Shown here piece by piece: positions 35,401 through 45,512 of a stretch of DNA of 64,000 nt. This DNA is from Syngnathus acus (lineage: Eukaryota > Chordata > Actinopteri > Syngnathiformes > Syngnathidae): contig NC_051089.1 in the NCBI RefSeq assembly GCF_901709675.1, positions 19,218,008 to 19,282,007 of the forward strand. The letters run 5' to 3'. Position numbers and translations under genes: made by a program. Each line of letters starts with the position of its first letter. Position 1 is the first letter of the stretch. Under the pieces are notes generated by a model. It saw nothing but the letters and a program-made list of their open reading frames with translations, did not search any database and was not told the DNA's origin.

Positions 35401-36165
35401 CTGGACACAGCAGACATCCACCCTTCTCCTGTGTAGAGCCTCAACCACCTCCCCCGGTCGGTGTGACATGCTGCCGATGTTCCATGTAGCCACCCTAACA
35501 CGTGCCTCCTGCCCCTCTCTGTTCCGGTTCAGGCCTCCCCGCAGTCCATCGGGCTGAGGGCCGTCATATAATCTACCTGCGGTTTGGCCTCCTTTTCCAT
35601 CATTCTTTTTGTCGTAGGCTGATGAAAATGCCCACGGAATACTTAAGGCTGTACCCCGCCTCTCCTGTCTTTGTCTAGCCATACTGAGAATTTTTGGAGC
35701 AAAACGTTTTACAGCTGGATGCCCTTCCTGACACCAACCCAAGGGGAAATTGATTTTCTGTCGGGGTTGACTCCCTTAGCCCATTCCTCTCCCGAGTAGC
35801 CCACTGGGCAGTGGTACTATTTAACCCATAGTTGGGGGCTGGTTCGTGGGCACCAGGGCGTGTCCACACACCGGTGGGCCTGCGTGCCGCACGTCTAGGG
35901 GCCAAACCTCCTCCGAGTCCCTTGTAGTTTAGCCTGGGTCCGTGTTGTACCCAGTTACCATGTGTCGCCGCGTGGAGGCACTACATAGGGCTTGCTGTTA
36001 GAGAGGCTATGTACTGGCAGGGAGAGACTTACGCACTCGGCTCTCCCGTTCGCATAGTGCTAGCCAGCGGTGAGGGTTGACAGTGAGAAGTGACATGCAC
36101 TGGGCACTCCACCAACACACTAGACGCATCACAACAACCCGACTTGGTGTTATGAAGTCAGACAC
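32423..36165 (-). mobile_element. intact RTE-like LINE, 3.74 kb, 6-bp TSD
   Basis: The 3' end is a short (ATG)n tail (CAT repeats on + at 32423-32441). The 5' end is at 36165. AGGTCT flanks it at 32417-32422 and 36166-36171, and removing one copy restores the interrupted LINE. The 5' UTR is about 420 bp and the 3' UTR only about 55 bp, the short 3' UTR typical of RTE elements. Confidence 0.88.
32479..35742 (-). CDS. RTE-like LINE ORF: APE endonuclease, RT, embedded PHD finger
   Basis: An uninterrupted frame of 1087 codons. Residues about 82-330 form an APE-type endonuclease (ATWNIGSM with N88, CVQESRW with E115, ISIYAP 185-190, GGDLNGHVG with D223 and N225, STIDYIMV with D290, SQHRLV with H317). 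The RT follows at about 550-815, with FAFVDLEKAFDRVP (D685), HQGSVLSPLLFA and YADD at 774-777. Residues 831-875 have C-x2-C-x10-C-x2-C-x4-H-x2-C-x15-C-x2-C, the exact C4HC3 pattern of a PHD-type finger, set between RT and the C-terminal region (FCYLGDML, TYGSEAW). The nearest named relatives I recognise are craniofacial-development-protein-2-like retroelement proteins. The start may instead be Met21 (MARQRQERR). All visible catalytic residues are present, so it could be functional. Confidence 0.9.
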   Translation of the reverse strand: MGWCQEGHPAVKRFAPKILSMARQRQERRGTALSIPWAFSSAYDKKNDGKGGQTAGRLYDGPQPDGLRGGLNRNREGQEARVRVATWNIGSMSHRPGEVVEALHRRRVDVCCVQESRWKGGSARMLGAIGRRYKFFWQGCNEGTGGDGVLIAEKWIDQVLSISRVNERIIVVKLIVGKRLTNVISIYAPQVGRSQDEKDAFWDKAIMVLSGIPQNEVRILGGDLNGHVGRESDGFEGVHGGQGYGMRNAEGERILEFGDALELVLCNTLFKKDEAKLVTYSSGGCKSTIDYIMVRKEDRVLVRDAKAIPGEECVSQHRLVIGDLTLRIKKVGAKKHPPKLKVWKLHSGGNKNEFREKIEHIAEEVEEMMESGGVDGKWQAMKKALLKATEEVCGWSKGKARQRETWWWNDSVERAVNEKRRCHKVWKKSKREADRVRYVEARRASRTAVWEAQETKRKEFASELESERGQKSFFKIAKQMVKERRDVTGANCVKDEDGNIVTDNRGVKEVWRRYMEKLLNVENDWDGEAGCDEVEGECGPITRTEVGKAMKAMKDGKAAGPSGVVAEMLKAAGDVGVQWMTDLCNSVIAEGHIPEDWTRSVLVPLFKGKGDPLACGSYRAIKLLEHGMKLLERVLEKRVRTRVKVDEMQYGFMPGKGTTDAIFVIRQMQEKHQEKRKRLYFAFVDLEKAFDRVPREVVRWALRKSGVEEGLVKAVMALYCRACTTVRTGVGDSNGFEVRVGVHQGSVLSPLLFAIVMDVVSREVRGGLPWELLYADDLVLMAHSREDLARKLAAWKTCLEVKGMKVNAAKSKVMVGGAGLGVISQSGAWPCGVCGKGVQANSIRCKGCQRWVHRRCSGVKGSLLAASETFQCKRCRGEVAQADPAEQEGLVVDGEMYEVVDSFCYLGDMLNADGGVDLAVTTRVRSGWKKFRELMPFLTSKAPSLKMRGQVYSACVRSSMTYGSEAWALKTEHEDKLNRAEMRMIRWMCGVSMREEKTSAELRQKMGVEAIVDVVRRGRLRWYGHVVRKDENDWVKKVMSYNVEGTRPSGRPKKTWQMAVAADMKALGINHEMAMDRSRWKKAISRT

Positions 36166-37786
36166 AGGTCTGTTTGTGAGGAAGTCTAGCAGCCAGTTTC
36201 GAAGGGGGGTGCTGAAGCCCAGGTGTTCCAGTTTTTACACCAGATGCTGTGGAATGATGGTGTTAAACGCTGAGCTGAAGTCCAGGAACAGCAACCGCAC
36301 GTGGGTGTTCCTCTCCTCCAGGTGAGCCAGGCTCAGGTGAAGAACGGAGGAAATGGCATCCTCAGTAGAGCGGTTCTGCCGGTAGGCAAACTGGAACGGG
36401 TCGAATGTTGGGGGGAGTCTGGAGACGATGTGTTCTTTGAGCAGCCTTTCGAAGCACTTCATCATGATGGGAGTCAGTGCCACAGGTCTGTAGTCATTCA
36501 ATGAGGTGATTTGAGGTTTCTTCGGCACCGGAATGATGGAGGCAGCCTTGAAGCATACTGGCACTGTGGCTTGCCCCAGCGAGATGTTAAAAATGTCTGT
36601 GATGACACCAGCCAGCTGACCTGCACATTCTTTGAACACCCGCCCAGGTATGTTGTCGGGGCCTGGGGCCTTACGTGGGTTGACTCTTCTCAGAGTCTTC
36701 CACACGTCGGCTGAGTCAAGGCAGAGTGCCTCCTCTTCCTGAAGGGGAACAGATTTAACTGCAGGAGTGCTGTTTAGTGCCTCAAACCGCCCAAAGAAGT
36801 TATTTAGACCATTTAGGAAGTCAGCATCAACCTCACCCACCGGGGGGGAGGGTAAGTTGTAGTCCGTGATCGCCCGTATGCCTTGCCACATACTCCTGGT
36901 GTTATTGGCGTCGTGGAAAAAATCCTGAATTTTTCGACTGTGGCTTCGCTTCGCTAACCTGATGGCACGGTTCAAGTTGGCTCTCGCTGTCCTCAGTGCC
37001 TCCTTGTCGCCAGACTTGAAGGCTGAGTTCCGTGCTCGTAGCGTATGACGTACCTCCTCCGTCATCCAGGGTCGTTGGTTGGCTCGGGTGATGATGTTCT
37101 TAGTGGTGCTGACGTCCTCGGTGCATTTGTTGATGTAGGCTGACACAGTCATGGCGTACTCATCAATGTCGATCTGATTGTCATATGTTGCTGCTGGTTT
37201 GAACATGTCCCAGTCAGAGCACTCAAAGCAGTCCTGGAGTGCCTCCATGGCCCCCTCAGACCACACCCTCACCTGCTTCACTGTGGGTTTTGCTCTGATC
37301 AGCAGGGGCCTGTATGCAGGGATTAGCATAACAGATAGGTGGTCTGAAGAGCTGAGGTGGGGGCGGGGGGCTGCTCTGAATGCATCCTTTATATTGGTGT
37401 AAACCAAGTCCAGAGTGTTCTCTCCCCGATTTGGAAAATCCACGTGTTGGTAAAAATGAGGGAGAATAGTCTTCATGTTAGCCTGGTTGAAGTCCCCAGC
37501 AATGATGAAAACACCCTCTGTGTGCGTGGATTGCAGCTCACCGATTGTCCGATAGAGAACGCTCATGGCCTCTTTAGTATTAGCGCTAGGAGGCACATAC
37601 ACAGCCGTGATGCTAACAACAGTAAACTCACTGGGCAGGTAGAAGGGTCTGCAGTTAACAGTCAAAAGCTCGATGTTCGAAGAGCAGAAGCTGGCGACAG
37701 ATCTAGCATTTTTGCACCAGTTGTTGTTGATGTAGACACACAGCCCACCTCCTCGGGATTTACCGCTTAGGTTCGACCTTTGTCCC
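36166..37786 (-). mobile_element. second LINE of the nest: endonuclease and N-terminal RT half
   Basis: On the minus strand a 476-codon frame (36235-37665) runs from the endonuclease (VVSITAVYVPPSANTKEAM, IIAGDFNQANM, SSSDHLSVMLIP) through the linker to RT motifs RKAPGPDNIPGRVF and LLFLDFSSAFNTIIPQHL. It continues toward the RTE insertion, with a frame break near 36234. The 5' end is truncated near 37786 inside the endonuclease (GGGLCVYINNNW). Confidence 0.88.
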
Positions 37787-38741
37787 TGAATCAGTTGATG
37801 TTACGTTGCCCGTCAGTTCTGTGCATTAGTTGGGCTCCCTGGGGAAGATGTCTGCCCGTGAGGTGGAGGATAGCGGCAATAAAGATGGAGAACAGTGTTG
37901 GAGCAATGACACATCCCTGCTTGACTCCTGTGTCAACACCGAAAGTTTCTGTTTCATCTCCACTGCCACTGAGGACTGTAGCTGTCATATTGTCATGCAG
38001 CAGTCTCAGTACCTGGATGTATTTCTCTGAGCAGCCAATCTTTGCCAGAGTGCCTGACGGTTCACTGATTCAAAGGCTTTGGTCAGGTCTATAAAGGCCA
38101 TGTATAATGGTAGATTTTGTTCCCGGCATTTTTTCTTGGAGTTGACGAGCAATGAAAGTCATATCTGTGGTGCCTCTGTTTGGGTGGAAAACCACTTTGA
38201 GACTCAGGAAGAATGCTTTCTGCTAGGGGGGTGAGTCTGTTGGCCAAAACCTGAGCTAGGGCTTTCCCTGTGGTGGACAGGAGAGAAATGCTATGGCCGT
38301 TTCCGCAGTCTGCCTTTTCTCTCTTTATGAAGATGGAGACAACCAGGGTATCCTGAAGTTGTGCAGGGCTTCTCTTGTTCCCATATTTTGAGAAACAGGG
38401 CATAGATGTGTCTAAAAAGATCGGATCCGCCTTTCTTCAGGACTTCTGCTGGGATGCCATCAGGACCAGCAGCCTTGTTGTTCTTCATCTTCATAATTAC
38501 ATCGTGCACCTCTTCCGGGCTGGGTGGTTCTCCCATGTTCTCGATTTTGGCTGTTGAGGCAGATTTTCAAGGGCCTCCATCTCAGGAGTGGTGTCCCTGT
38601 TCAGAAGATCCTCATAATGCTCTTTCCACCTGTTTGTTATTGCTCCCGTTTCTTTCAGCAGCGTGAGCCCATCCTTGGAGCGAAGGAGGGTTAGGAAGCG
38701 GTAGCTGGGGCCATATACGTACTGTATTTGTGTTTGGTACT
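37787..38741 (-). mobile_element. host LINE of the nest: RT region
   Basis: Minus-strand pieces in different frames: HYEDLLNRDTTPEMEALENL, NNKAAGPDGIPAEVLKKGG, STTGKALAQVLANRLTPLAE, ESQSGFPPKQRH, then GVDTGVKQGCVIAPTLFSIF near 37900. At least three frameshifts are present. It is interrupted on the right by a (TTCTA)n LINE tail and on the left by the second LINE. Confidence 0.78.
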
Positions 38742-39187
38742 CCAGCTGCACTGCTGCTCAGAGGAAAAAGCTCCAAGGGGTCATCAACACAGCACAGAAG
38801 ATCATTGGCTGCCCTCTCCCCACACTGGAAGACCTACACAGAACCCGCTGTCTCAAAAAAACACAGAACATTCTGAAGGACACTTCCCACCCTGGCCACT
38901 CCCTTTTCGAAATGTTGCCATCAGGCAGACGCTACAGGTTAATTAGGTCGAGGACTAGCAGATTCGCCAACAGTTTTTACCCTACAGCGGTAGTCACATT
39001 GAATGCAGCTAAACGTAAATGATTATGTCTGTGTATGTTCTTCTGTGGGTTTTTAGCTTGTTTTTGTATATCTTTTTATTCTATTTATTCTATTTATTTT
39101 TTATCGCATGCGCGGATCGGTTGGCACTTTTTAAATTTCGTTGTACATGTGACAATGACAAATAAAGATCTATTCTATCTATTCTAT
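38742..39187 (+). mobile_element. LINE 3' fragment with (TTCTA)n tail
   Basis: The + strand encodes a 5'-truncated C-terminus (VINTAQKIIGCPLPTLEDLH, LLPSGRRYRLIRSRTSRFAN-like in broken frames) ending near 39020, then AATAAAGATCTATTCTATC. It is inserted in opposite orientation into the host LINE, whose sequence resumes at 39190. Confidence 0.8.
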
Positions 39188-40340
39188 ACTGCTCTTGTGG
39201 CCTCGAAAAATCCGCTGGTGTCTCCAGCCAACAAGCTGCTGGATCTCCAGAGCCTTCTTCATCCACCAATGGTTCTTCAGCTTCCTAACCGTTGATTGGC
39301 TGCTCTTTTAACCTTGCAATTGAAGTTATTTTGCCAGGTGATAAAGGTTTGCCACCTTATGTTGATGAGCTGTTGGATTTTAATGTCATTTTCATCATAC
39401 AAGTCTTGATGTTTCCGCTTTTTATGACAGAGGATGCTTTTGTTGGAGTTCATGATGGTAGATGAAAGCCTGTCCCAGTGTTCTTCAGCGTCAGTTGGAT
39501 ATTGCTTGGGCAGGTCCGAAACTGAGAGCCGCCTGGACCTGCTGCTGGTAGGTGGTATCACCCAGCCGCTCTATGTTAAGCTTTGGTCGGCTCTGTCTTT
39601 TCTGCATCCTTCTTTTCCGCAAAAAGCGGATAGACATGTTGGAGCGAATGAGGCGGTGGTCAGTCCAGCAATCACTTGTCATTGTTCTGGTGTTAAGCAC
39701 GTCACAACGGTCGCTGGTGCAGACAATAACACAGTCAATGATGTTTTGAATGTATTTTTTTGACGGAAAAGTGTTCGTGATGACCAGGTTGTGTTCTGAG
39801 CACTTTGTCAGTAGTACTGTGCCGTTGGAGTTGATATTTCTAACCCCTTCTCTTCCCATCGTGCCTCTCCATAGATGATGGTTTCGTCCCACTCTGGCAT
39901 TGAAGTCTCCCAGTAGGATTATCTTGTCCTCCTTGGGAAATTTGGATAGGATGGCATCAAGGTCAGCGTAGACGGTCTCGTTTACCTCATCCTGTGCGTC
40001 AAGTGTTGGTGCATAAGCACGAATAACGGTGGCCGTTTGACTGCTTGCAAGCATCAGGCGTATGGTCATTAGGTGTTCATAGAGGCCCACAGGGAGTTCA
40101 TAGAGGTGATTGATGAGGATGTTCTTTTTAGCAAAGCCCACACTACTGATACATGGCTCATTTGCAGGCTTTCCTTTCCAAAAGAAAGTGTATCCGCCTC
40201 TTTCCTCCTTCAGCTGCCTGTCATCGGGTTTCAGAGAGCGCTGCAATGTCAATCTGGAATCTCTTTAGCTCTCTTGGCAGTTTGTCTTTCGGGTCGCTCA
40301 TTGGCTTTGTTACGGGCTCCAAAATAGAAATGTTTCTGTT
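39188..40340 (-). mobile_element. host LINE of the nest: endonuclease region
   Basis: A 253-codon minus frame (39491-40252) carries GGYTFFWKGKP, TATVIRAYAPTLDAQDEV, IILLGDFNARVGRN, INSNGTVLLTKCSEHNLVIT, IQNIIDCVIV and TSDCWTDHRLIRSNMS. The SDH-equivalent is TDHR. Upstream, stops interrupt the expected LSETR segment near 40200-40260. The next segment (39277-39561) is the endonuclease-RT linker. Confidence 0.82.
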
Positions 40341-41326
40341 TAAACCATTCCGTTTTCAGTTTATGTTTCTTACCGCGTGGTGGTGATCCCTCTGGATGCA
40401 GTAGTCCAGACAGGAGTTTTGAGGCAGGCTATTTGTAGGGTACCTTTTCTAACCCCCGCCCCTACTGAGGTGAGCAGATTGGATCCTGAAAAGGGCTGCT
40501 CAGTCATGAGTGCAGCTGTCGAAAAGCTCTTTCCGCCTCATTCCAAGACCTTAGCGACTGAATCTGACACCCACCGCCTGTGTGCCAGGTTGTGGTTAGG
40601 AGCGCCCAGACTACACTGTCCTGTTTCCGTCCCCACTTCCTGGTCGCCACAGGACATATGATCCAGAATGTAGAGTAAGATGGATTCCCTTTCAGGAGGA
40701 CGCGTGCGTGTGATATCTTTTAACGTGGGGAGACTGATGCGCCTGCAGATACCACACGGCACCACACCATTGGCAGAGGGGGACCAGGTTCCAATGGCAA
40801 GGAGGACCACGACGACTGGAGGCCACCCTCTATTGCAGCCTTCATTCGTTGTGACATTCTCACCATCCGCCACATCCACCGTTGAGGTATTTTCGTTTAG
40901 ATTGTGCTTTGTCTGGAACCTCCCCCTCGACCTTACCACCATGGCTGACCCTACCAGGAGCTTAAGCTCCAGACGGCATTGGTCTCAGGTTCATTGGAAC
41001 ACACAAGGTTCTCCACCACGAAAAGGGAGAACAGACACACACACGTTCTTCTGGGGGCCTATCCATGGAAGAAGATGCAAAGAACATCAAAAACAGGAGT
41101 AGGCTTCTCCAGTACGAGTAGTCAAAGCTTCTTTTATTACAGCCAGTCAACCCACAAGCCATAATACATCTATTGTGTCGACGAAAGCCTTATTTTTCTG
41201 TGATGGGCCAAATGAAGTGAGGCTTCAGAGCATGTCTTGATTGAGCAAAGGTGGGTGTGCCAAATGAAGCGTCGATTCAAAGCGTGAATTGGGTAAAAAA
41301 AAAAAAATGACGAGACAATTCTTAAA
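40341..41326. other. probable 5' flank of host LINE plus unassigned sequence
   Basis: Sequence upstream of the host LINE coding region is probably its 5' UTR, but the end cannot be placed. ACACACGTTCTTCTGGGG and ATCCATGGAAGAAGATGC at 41038-41078 resemble ACACATTCTTCGGGG and CCCGTGGAAGAAGATGC at 30280-30322. I saw no gene. Confidence 0.4.
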
Positions 41327-42171
41327 AAGGGAGACCACCACCCCAGTCTGCCAATCCAGAAGCACTGTCCCCGATGTCTATGCGATGCTGTAGAGGCGTG
41401 TCAGCCAGGACAGCCCCACAACATCCAGAGCCTTTAAAAACTCCGGGCGGATCTCATTCATCCCCTTGCCACCAAGCTGTTAAACTACCTTGGTGACTTC
41501 AACCCCAGAGATGGGAGAGCCCACCTCAGAGTCCCCAGGCTCTGCTTCCACCATGGAATGCATGTGGGGGGGAATTGAGGAGGTCTTTGAAGTATCTCCC
41601 GACTGACTCATGATGTACCGAGTCAGCAGCACCCCATCCCCACTGTACACAGTGTTAATGGTGCACTGTTTCTCCCTCCTGAAACATCAGATGGACCAGA
41701 ATTTCCACGAAGCCGTCCGCAAGTCATTCTCCATGCCCTCGCCGAACTTCTCCCATACCCGTGTTTTTGGCTCAACAACTGCCGAAGCCGCTTTCCACTT
41801 GGCCATCCAGTACCTGTCGGCTCCCTCCGGAGTCCCACAGAACAAAAAGGCATGATAGGACTCCTTCTTCAGCTTGATGGCATGACTTACTGCTGGTGTC
41901 TACCAGCGGTAAGAGAAGACCGGCATCTTCCCCCACCATCTGAGCCAACCCACCATCAGGTGGTAATCTGTTGACAGCTCCACCCCTCTTGGCACCCGAG
42001 TGTCCAAAACATGCGGCCGCAAATCCGATGACAGGACTACAAAGTCTATCATCAAACTGCGGCCGAGTGCCAATTGCACACATGGACACCCTTATGTTTG
42101 AACATGGTGTTCATTATGGACAATCCATTTTGTCCAATAATAGAACACCACTCGGTTTCTGATTGGGGGGA
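41327..42171 (-). mobile_element. degraded Rex3 fragment
   Basis: This aligns with 56430-57520 of the Rex3 element: AGACCACCACCCCAGTCTGC at the left, ACATGGTGTTCATTATGGAC at the right. It carries several internal deletions and many substitutions. Only pieces of the endonuclease-RT linker remain, so it is much older than the full-length copy. Confidence 0.8.
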
Positions 42172-42996
42172 ACAGAAGGCTGTTCGAGAAGTGAATCGTT
42201 CGAATTCCTAATCATGTTTTCCCATTACAAATAATGGACAAAAAAATTAATCCGTTCCAAGCAAAAAAAAAAAAAAAAAACGCCTTTTTTAAGCATTTTT
42301 TCATTTGTGCATTTTTGTCCGATCGTGAAACTGCAGCGCACCGACGAACACGCAACCGTAGCGCGCCGCCGACCGCGCAACTGCACCGTGCTGGTCGCAT
42401 TATTGTGACAGAGCCGTTGCTGAAATTTAGAAAATATTTTTAAAGTCCTGATGTACTTTCCAAAATTTAAGTGAACCTCAGTGCGCAGAGAGCTTAATTT
42501 TGTCCGATCGCGCAACCGCAGCGCACCGCCGAACGCGCAACCGTAGCGCGCCACCGACCGCGCAACTGCACCGCGCTGGTCGAATTATTGTGACAGAGCG
42601 CTCGCTAAAATTTAGAAAATATTTTTAAAGTGCTAATGGATTTTCCAAATTTTAAGTGGACCTCAGTGCGCAGGGAGTTTAATTTGGTCCGATCGCGCAA
42701 CCGGAGCGCGCCGGGCGCTCACTGTCGCATTGCTTTAGGAGCGTCTTTGTGTTTTAGGATGGCTTTACTGCACCCACTTGCTTCCTTTGGAGGCATGATT
42801 AGTTGATGCAATCCTCAGAGTAACGAGAATATAATAACGAACGGAGTCAGTTGGCATGCGAGTCCTCTCGGCTCATCTCGCGAGGTTCGACAACCGAATT
42901 TCGTCCGACATCCGAAGCAAAAAAAAAATCTCGAAATTTTTGTTCGAATACCGATTTTTTCGAGAACCGGGACGTTCGAAAACCGAGGCTCCAATG
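42172..42996 (-). mobile_element. mariner/Tigger-like element end with tandem repeat
   Basis: The right end reads (inverted) CATTGGAGCCTCGGTTTTCG with TA after it (42997-42998). It matches the left end of the element at 49785. Inside, TTTTGTCCGATCG recurs at about 42313, 42497 and 42683 (period near 185 bp), so a GC-rich tandem block of about 2.3 copies is present. The other terminus is missing. Confidence 0.6.
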
Positions 42997-42998
42997 TA

Positions 42999-43528
42999 CG
43001 GGGAATACAAAATAGTCCCTAGCTGTTTTTACGAGAGGTTCCGAGATTTATTCGGAGCTATGACGATGACGACAGATGCTGCTATTTCATTGGCTGCAAC
43101 AGTTATTTAGTTACATTTAATAGTGCCGATCAGGTAGCCTCACGTGGAGACAGAGGTCCATGTTGGTGTTGACAGTGACAACGCATCTGTGCTCATCTGT
43201 GGCCACTGGCCAAACGTAACCACTCTTCGCGCGCCCTTTCGAAGTTGCTCAAACACTTGTACAGCAGTGAGAGGGACGAACTGGCATCCACTTCCGCTTC
43301 TGCCCTGCCGCTGCAACAATGAAGCGCTGTGGTAATGAAAGAAATACGAAGCATATTATGCACAAACTGAACGCTGGTGTGAGAGTCTCAACTGCCTCAC
43401 AAATGTTTCACTGATGTTCAATTCACTTATGGGCTTTCTGTGGGTTCGCAATCATCTTCATTGTGTTTTTTTTCTGGCCATTTCTTTACTCGGTTTGGTG
43501 TATTTTTGTTATTGTTGATATATCCAAC
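42999..43528. other. no recognised feature
   Basis: No terminal repeat, domain or strong composition signal was seen. Confidence 0.4.
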
Positions 43529-43798
43529 AACAGGTGTGCTTGATTTGGTTCCCCCGTGAGATCTTGTTCCCCCTGCCGCGGGAGCGCGCACGCTTTATTT
43601 GGAAAGCGAAAAACCGATGTCGTACGGCGTCGTACGGCGTCAGCACTATGTCGTTTTCAATAAAAACATGAAGAACTCACGTTTGCGTCAGTCAATTTTA
43701 ATTTTTATAAAGGATTATTCTCATTTGATGTCTTTAAATTCATCCGCGTTCTGCCATTGAAGCGGGGTGCATTCAAGGACCAGTCGTACAGACGGAAT

Positions 43799-44110
43799 GC
43801 TGGACTCCAGATGTTTTTTTTCTGTCTTCCTGGGGGTCTGTTCAGGTTGTGTGGCAAATTTGAACAGGTTCCCTCATTCCTAGGCCAAATTACAGGGGGG
43901 GAACAAATCCTCACAGCTGCCCCGTGAGGATATGTTCCCCCCCCTTATTTTGAGAATGGTGAGTGCTGGACTCCAGATGTTTTTTTTTCTGTCTTCCTGG
44001 GGGTCTGTTCAGGTTGTGTGAAAAATTTGAACAGGTTCCCTCATTCCTAGCCCAAGTTACAGGGGGGAACATATCCTCATGGGTGCTCTGTGAGAATATG
44101 TTCCCCCCCA
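43799..44110 (-). repeat. hairpin-unit array, leftward
   Basis: Two hairpins: arms 43896-43914/43924-43942 and 44062-44079/44091-44108. They are separated by the TGTTCAGGTTGTGTG spacer in inverted orientation relative to the right array. One further partial spacer lies at 43799-43890. Confidence 0.85.
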
Positions 44111-44269
44111 TTTAAAACGGTCTACTATATGTAAATAAATGATTTGTGCACTGATAACTATACAATATTGGATGTTAAATAAATAAATAAACAAATAGAT
44201 AATAATGTTTTCTTTCCTTTGTTGGTCAAACAATATTGTCTTGAATTCAAACTCAAATTCAAAATAAGG

Positions 44270-44790
44270 GGGGGGGAACATATCCTCACGGGGCAGCTGT
44301 GAGGATTTGTTCCCCCCCTGTAATTTGGCCTAGGAATGAGGGAACCTGTTCAAAATTTCCACGCAACCTGAACAGACCCCCAGGAAGACAGAAAAAAAAC
44401 AGCTGCAGTCCAGCACTCACCGTTCTCAAAATAAGGGGGGGGGGGGGAACATATCCTCACGGGGCAGCTGTGAGGATTTGTTCCCCCCCTGTAATTTGGC
44501 CTAGGAATGAGGGAACCTGTTCAAATTTTCCACACAACCTGAAAAGACCCCCAGGAAGACAGAAAAAAAACAGCTGGAGTCCAGCACTCACCGTTTTCAA
44601 AATAAGGGGGGGGGGGGGGAACATATCCTCACGGGGCAGCTGTGAGGATTTGTTCCCCCCCTGTAATTTGACCTAGGAATGAGGGAACCTGTTCAAATTT
44701 GCCACACAACCTGAACAGACCCCCAGGAAGATAGAAAAAAAGCCAGTCGATGTCCAGGACTCACCGTTCTCAAAATGGGAGGGGGGCACA
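44270..44790 (+). repeat. hairpin-unit array, rightward, period ~171 bp
   Basis: Three units with hairpins at 44271-44317, 44442-44488 and 44614-44660. Each has arms of 19 bp (GGGGGGAACATATCCTCAC against GTGAGGATTTGTTCCCCCC, one mismatch) and a 9-base loop GGGGCAGCT. Spacers are nearly identical. Confidence 0.88.
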
Positions 44791-45512
44791 AATTCTCACG
44801 GCTTGACATTTTTTATAGAGTTCCTGTTACAATTTTTATCCCCCCTCCCCACCATCTGTCACTTTGCTTGGGACAAAAGGAGCCTTCAGAACTGAAATCT
44901 CTTCTCAATTATTCATTCAAATCAATTCACTCAAATCATTCTCGTTATGAAAGATTTGATCACAAAACGTGTGTGGCTTTTTCTTAAATGAACACGTTTG
45001 ACATTGCTATAGTGTCAGCTTTTAATTATATTGCGCTGTCATTTTAAAGCAAATTAATAAATGCAACAATATTAATTTGCTTTGAAAATACCTGAGTAAT
45101 AAAATGGATGGATGGATGAATGATGATCACAATTAAGTATAAAGTCTCCTTTGTAATATATACTCCTTGTAGCCTGTACCCAAAAAGAGGAGTTTCTTTG
45201 CATCGAGGTTTATGCAAAGAGCTCACTTAATTATATTGTTGTCCGACTGTACGACTGGTCTTTGAATGCACCCCGCTTCAATGGCACAACGCGGATGAAT
45301 TTAAAGACATCAAATGAGAATAATCCTTTATAAAAATTAAAATTGACTGACGCAAACGTGAGTTCTTCATGTTTTTATTGAAAACAACGTAGTGCTGACG
45401 CCGTACGACGCCGTACGACATCGGTTTTTCGCTTTCCAAATAAGGCGTGCGCGCTCCCGCGGCAGGGGGAACAAGATCTCACGGGGGAACCAAATCAAGC
45501 ACAACACCTGTT

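Larger units (their letters stand above)
43529..45512. mobile_element. foldback-like element with 270-bp TIRs and hairpin array
   Basis: TIRs of 270 bp (43529-43798 and 45243-45512) are near-identical inverted copies. They start AACAGGTGTG...CTTGATTTGG and contain a doubled GTCGTACGGC motif. Inside, a ~171-bp unit is arrayed leftward (43799-44110) and rightward (44270-44790) around a unique AT-rich centre (44111-44269). Each unit has a 19-bp-arm hairpin. No transposase frame is visible. A flanking duplication is not clear; ACACCTGTTAA(A)GG recurs 100 bp outside the right end. The architecture (long TIRs plus subrepeats) resembles foldback elements. Confidence 0.7.

Noticed and set aside
43705-44676. 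Several frames encoding a repeated peptide (NEGTCSN...PPGRQKK)
   Set aside because: They are translations of the ~171-bp hairpin unit in both orientations. The unit count and direction explain them fully.
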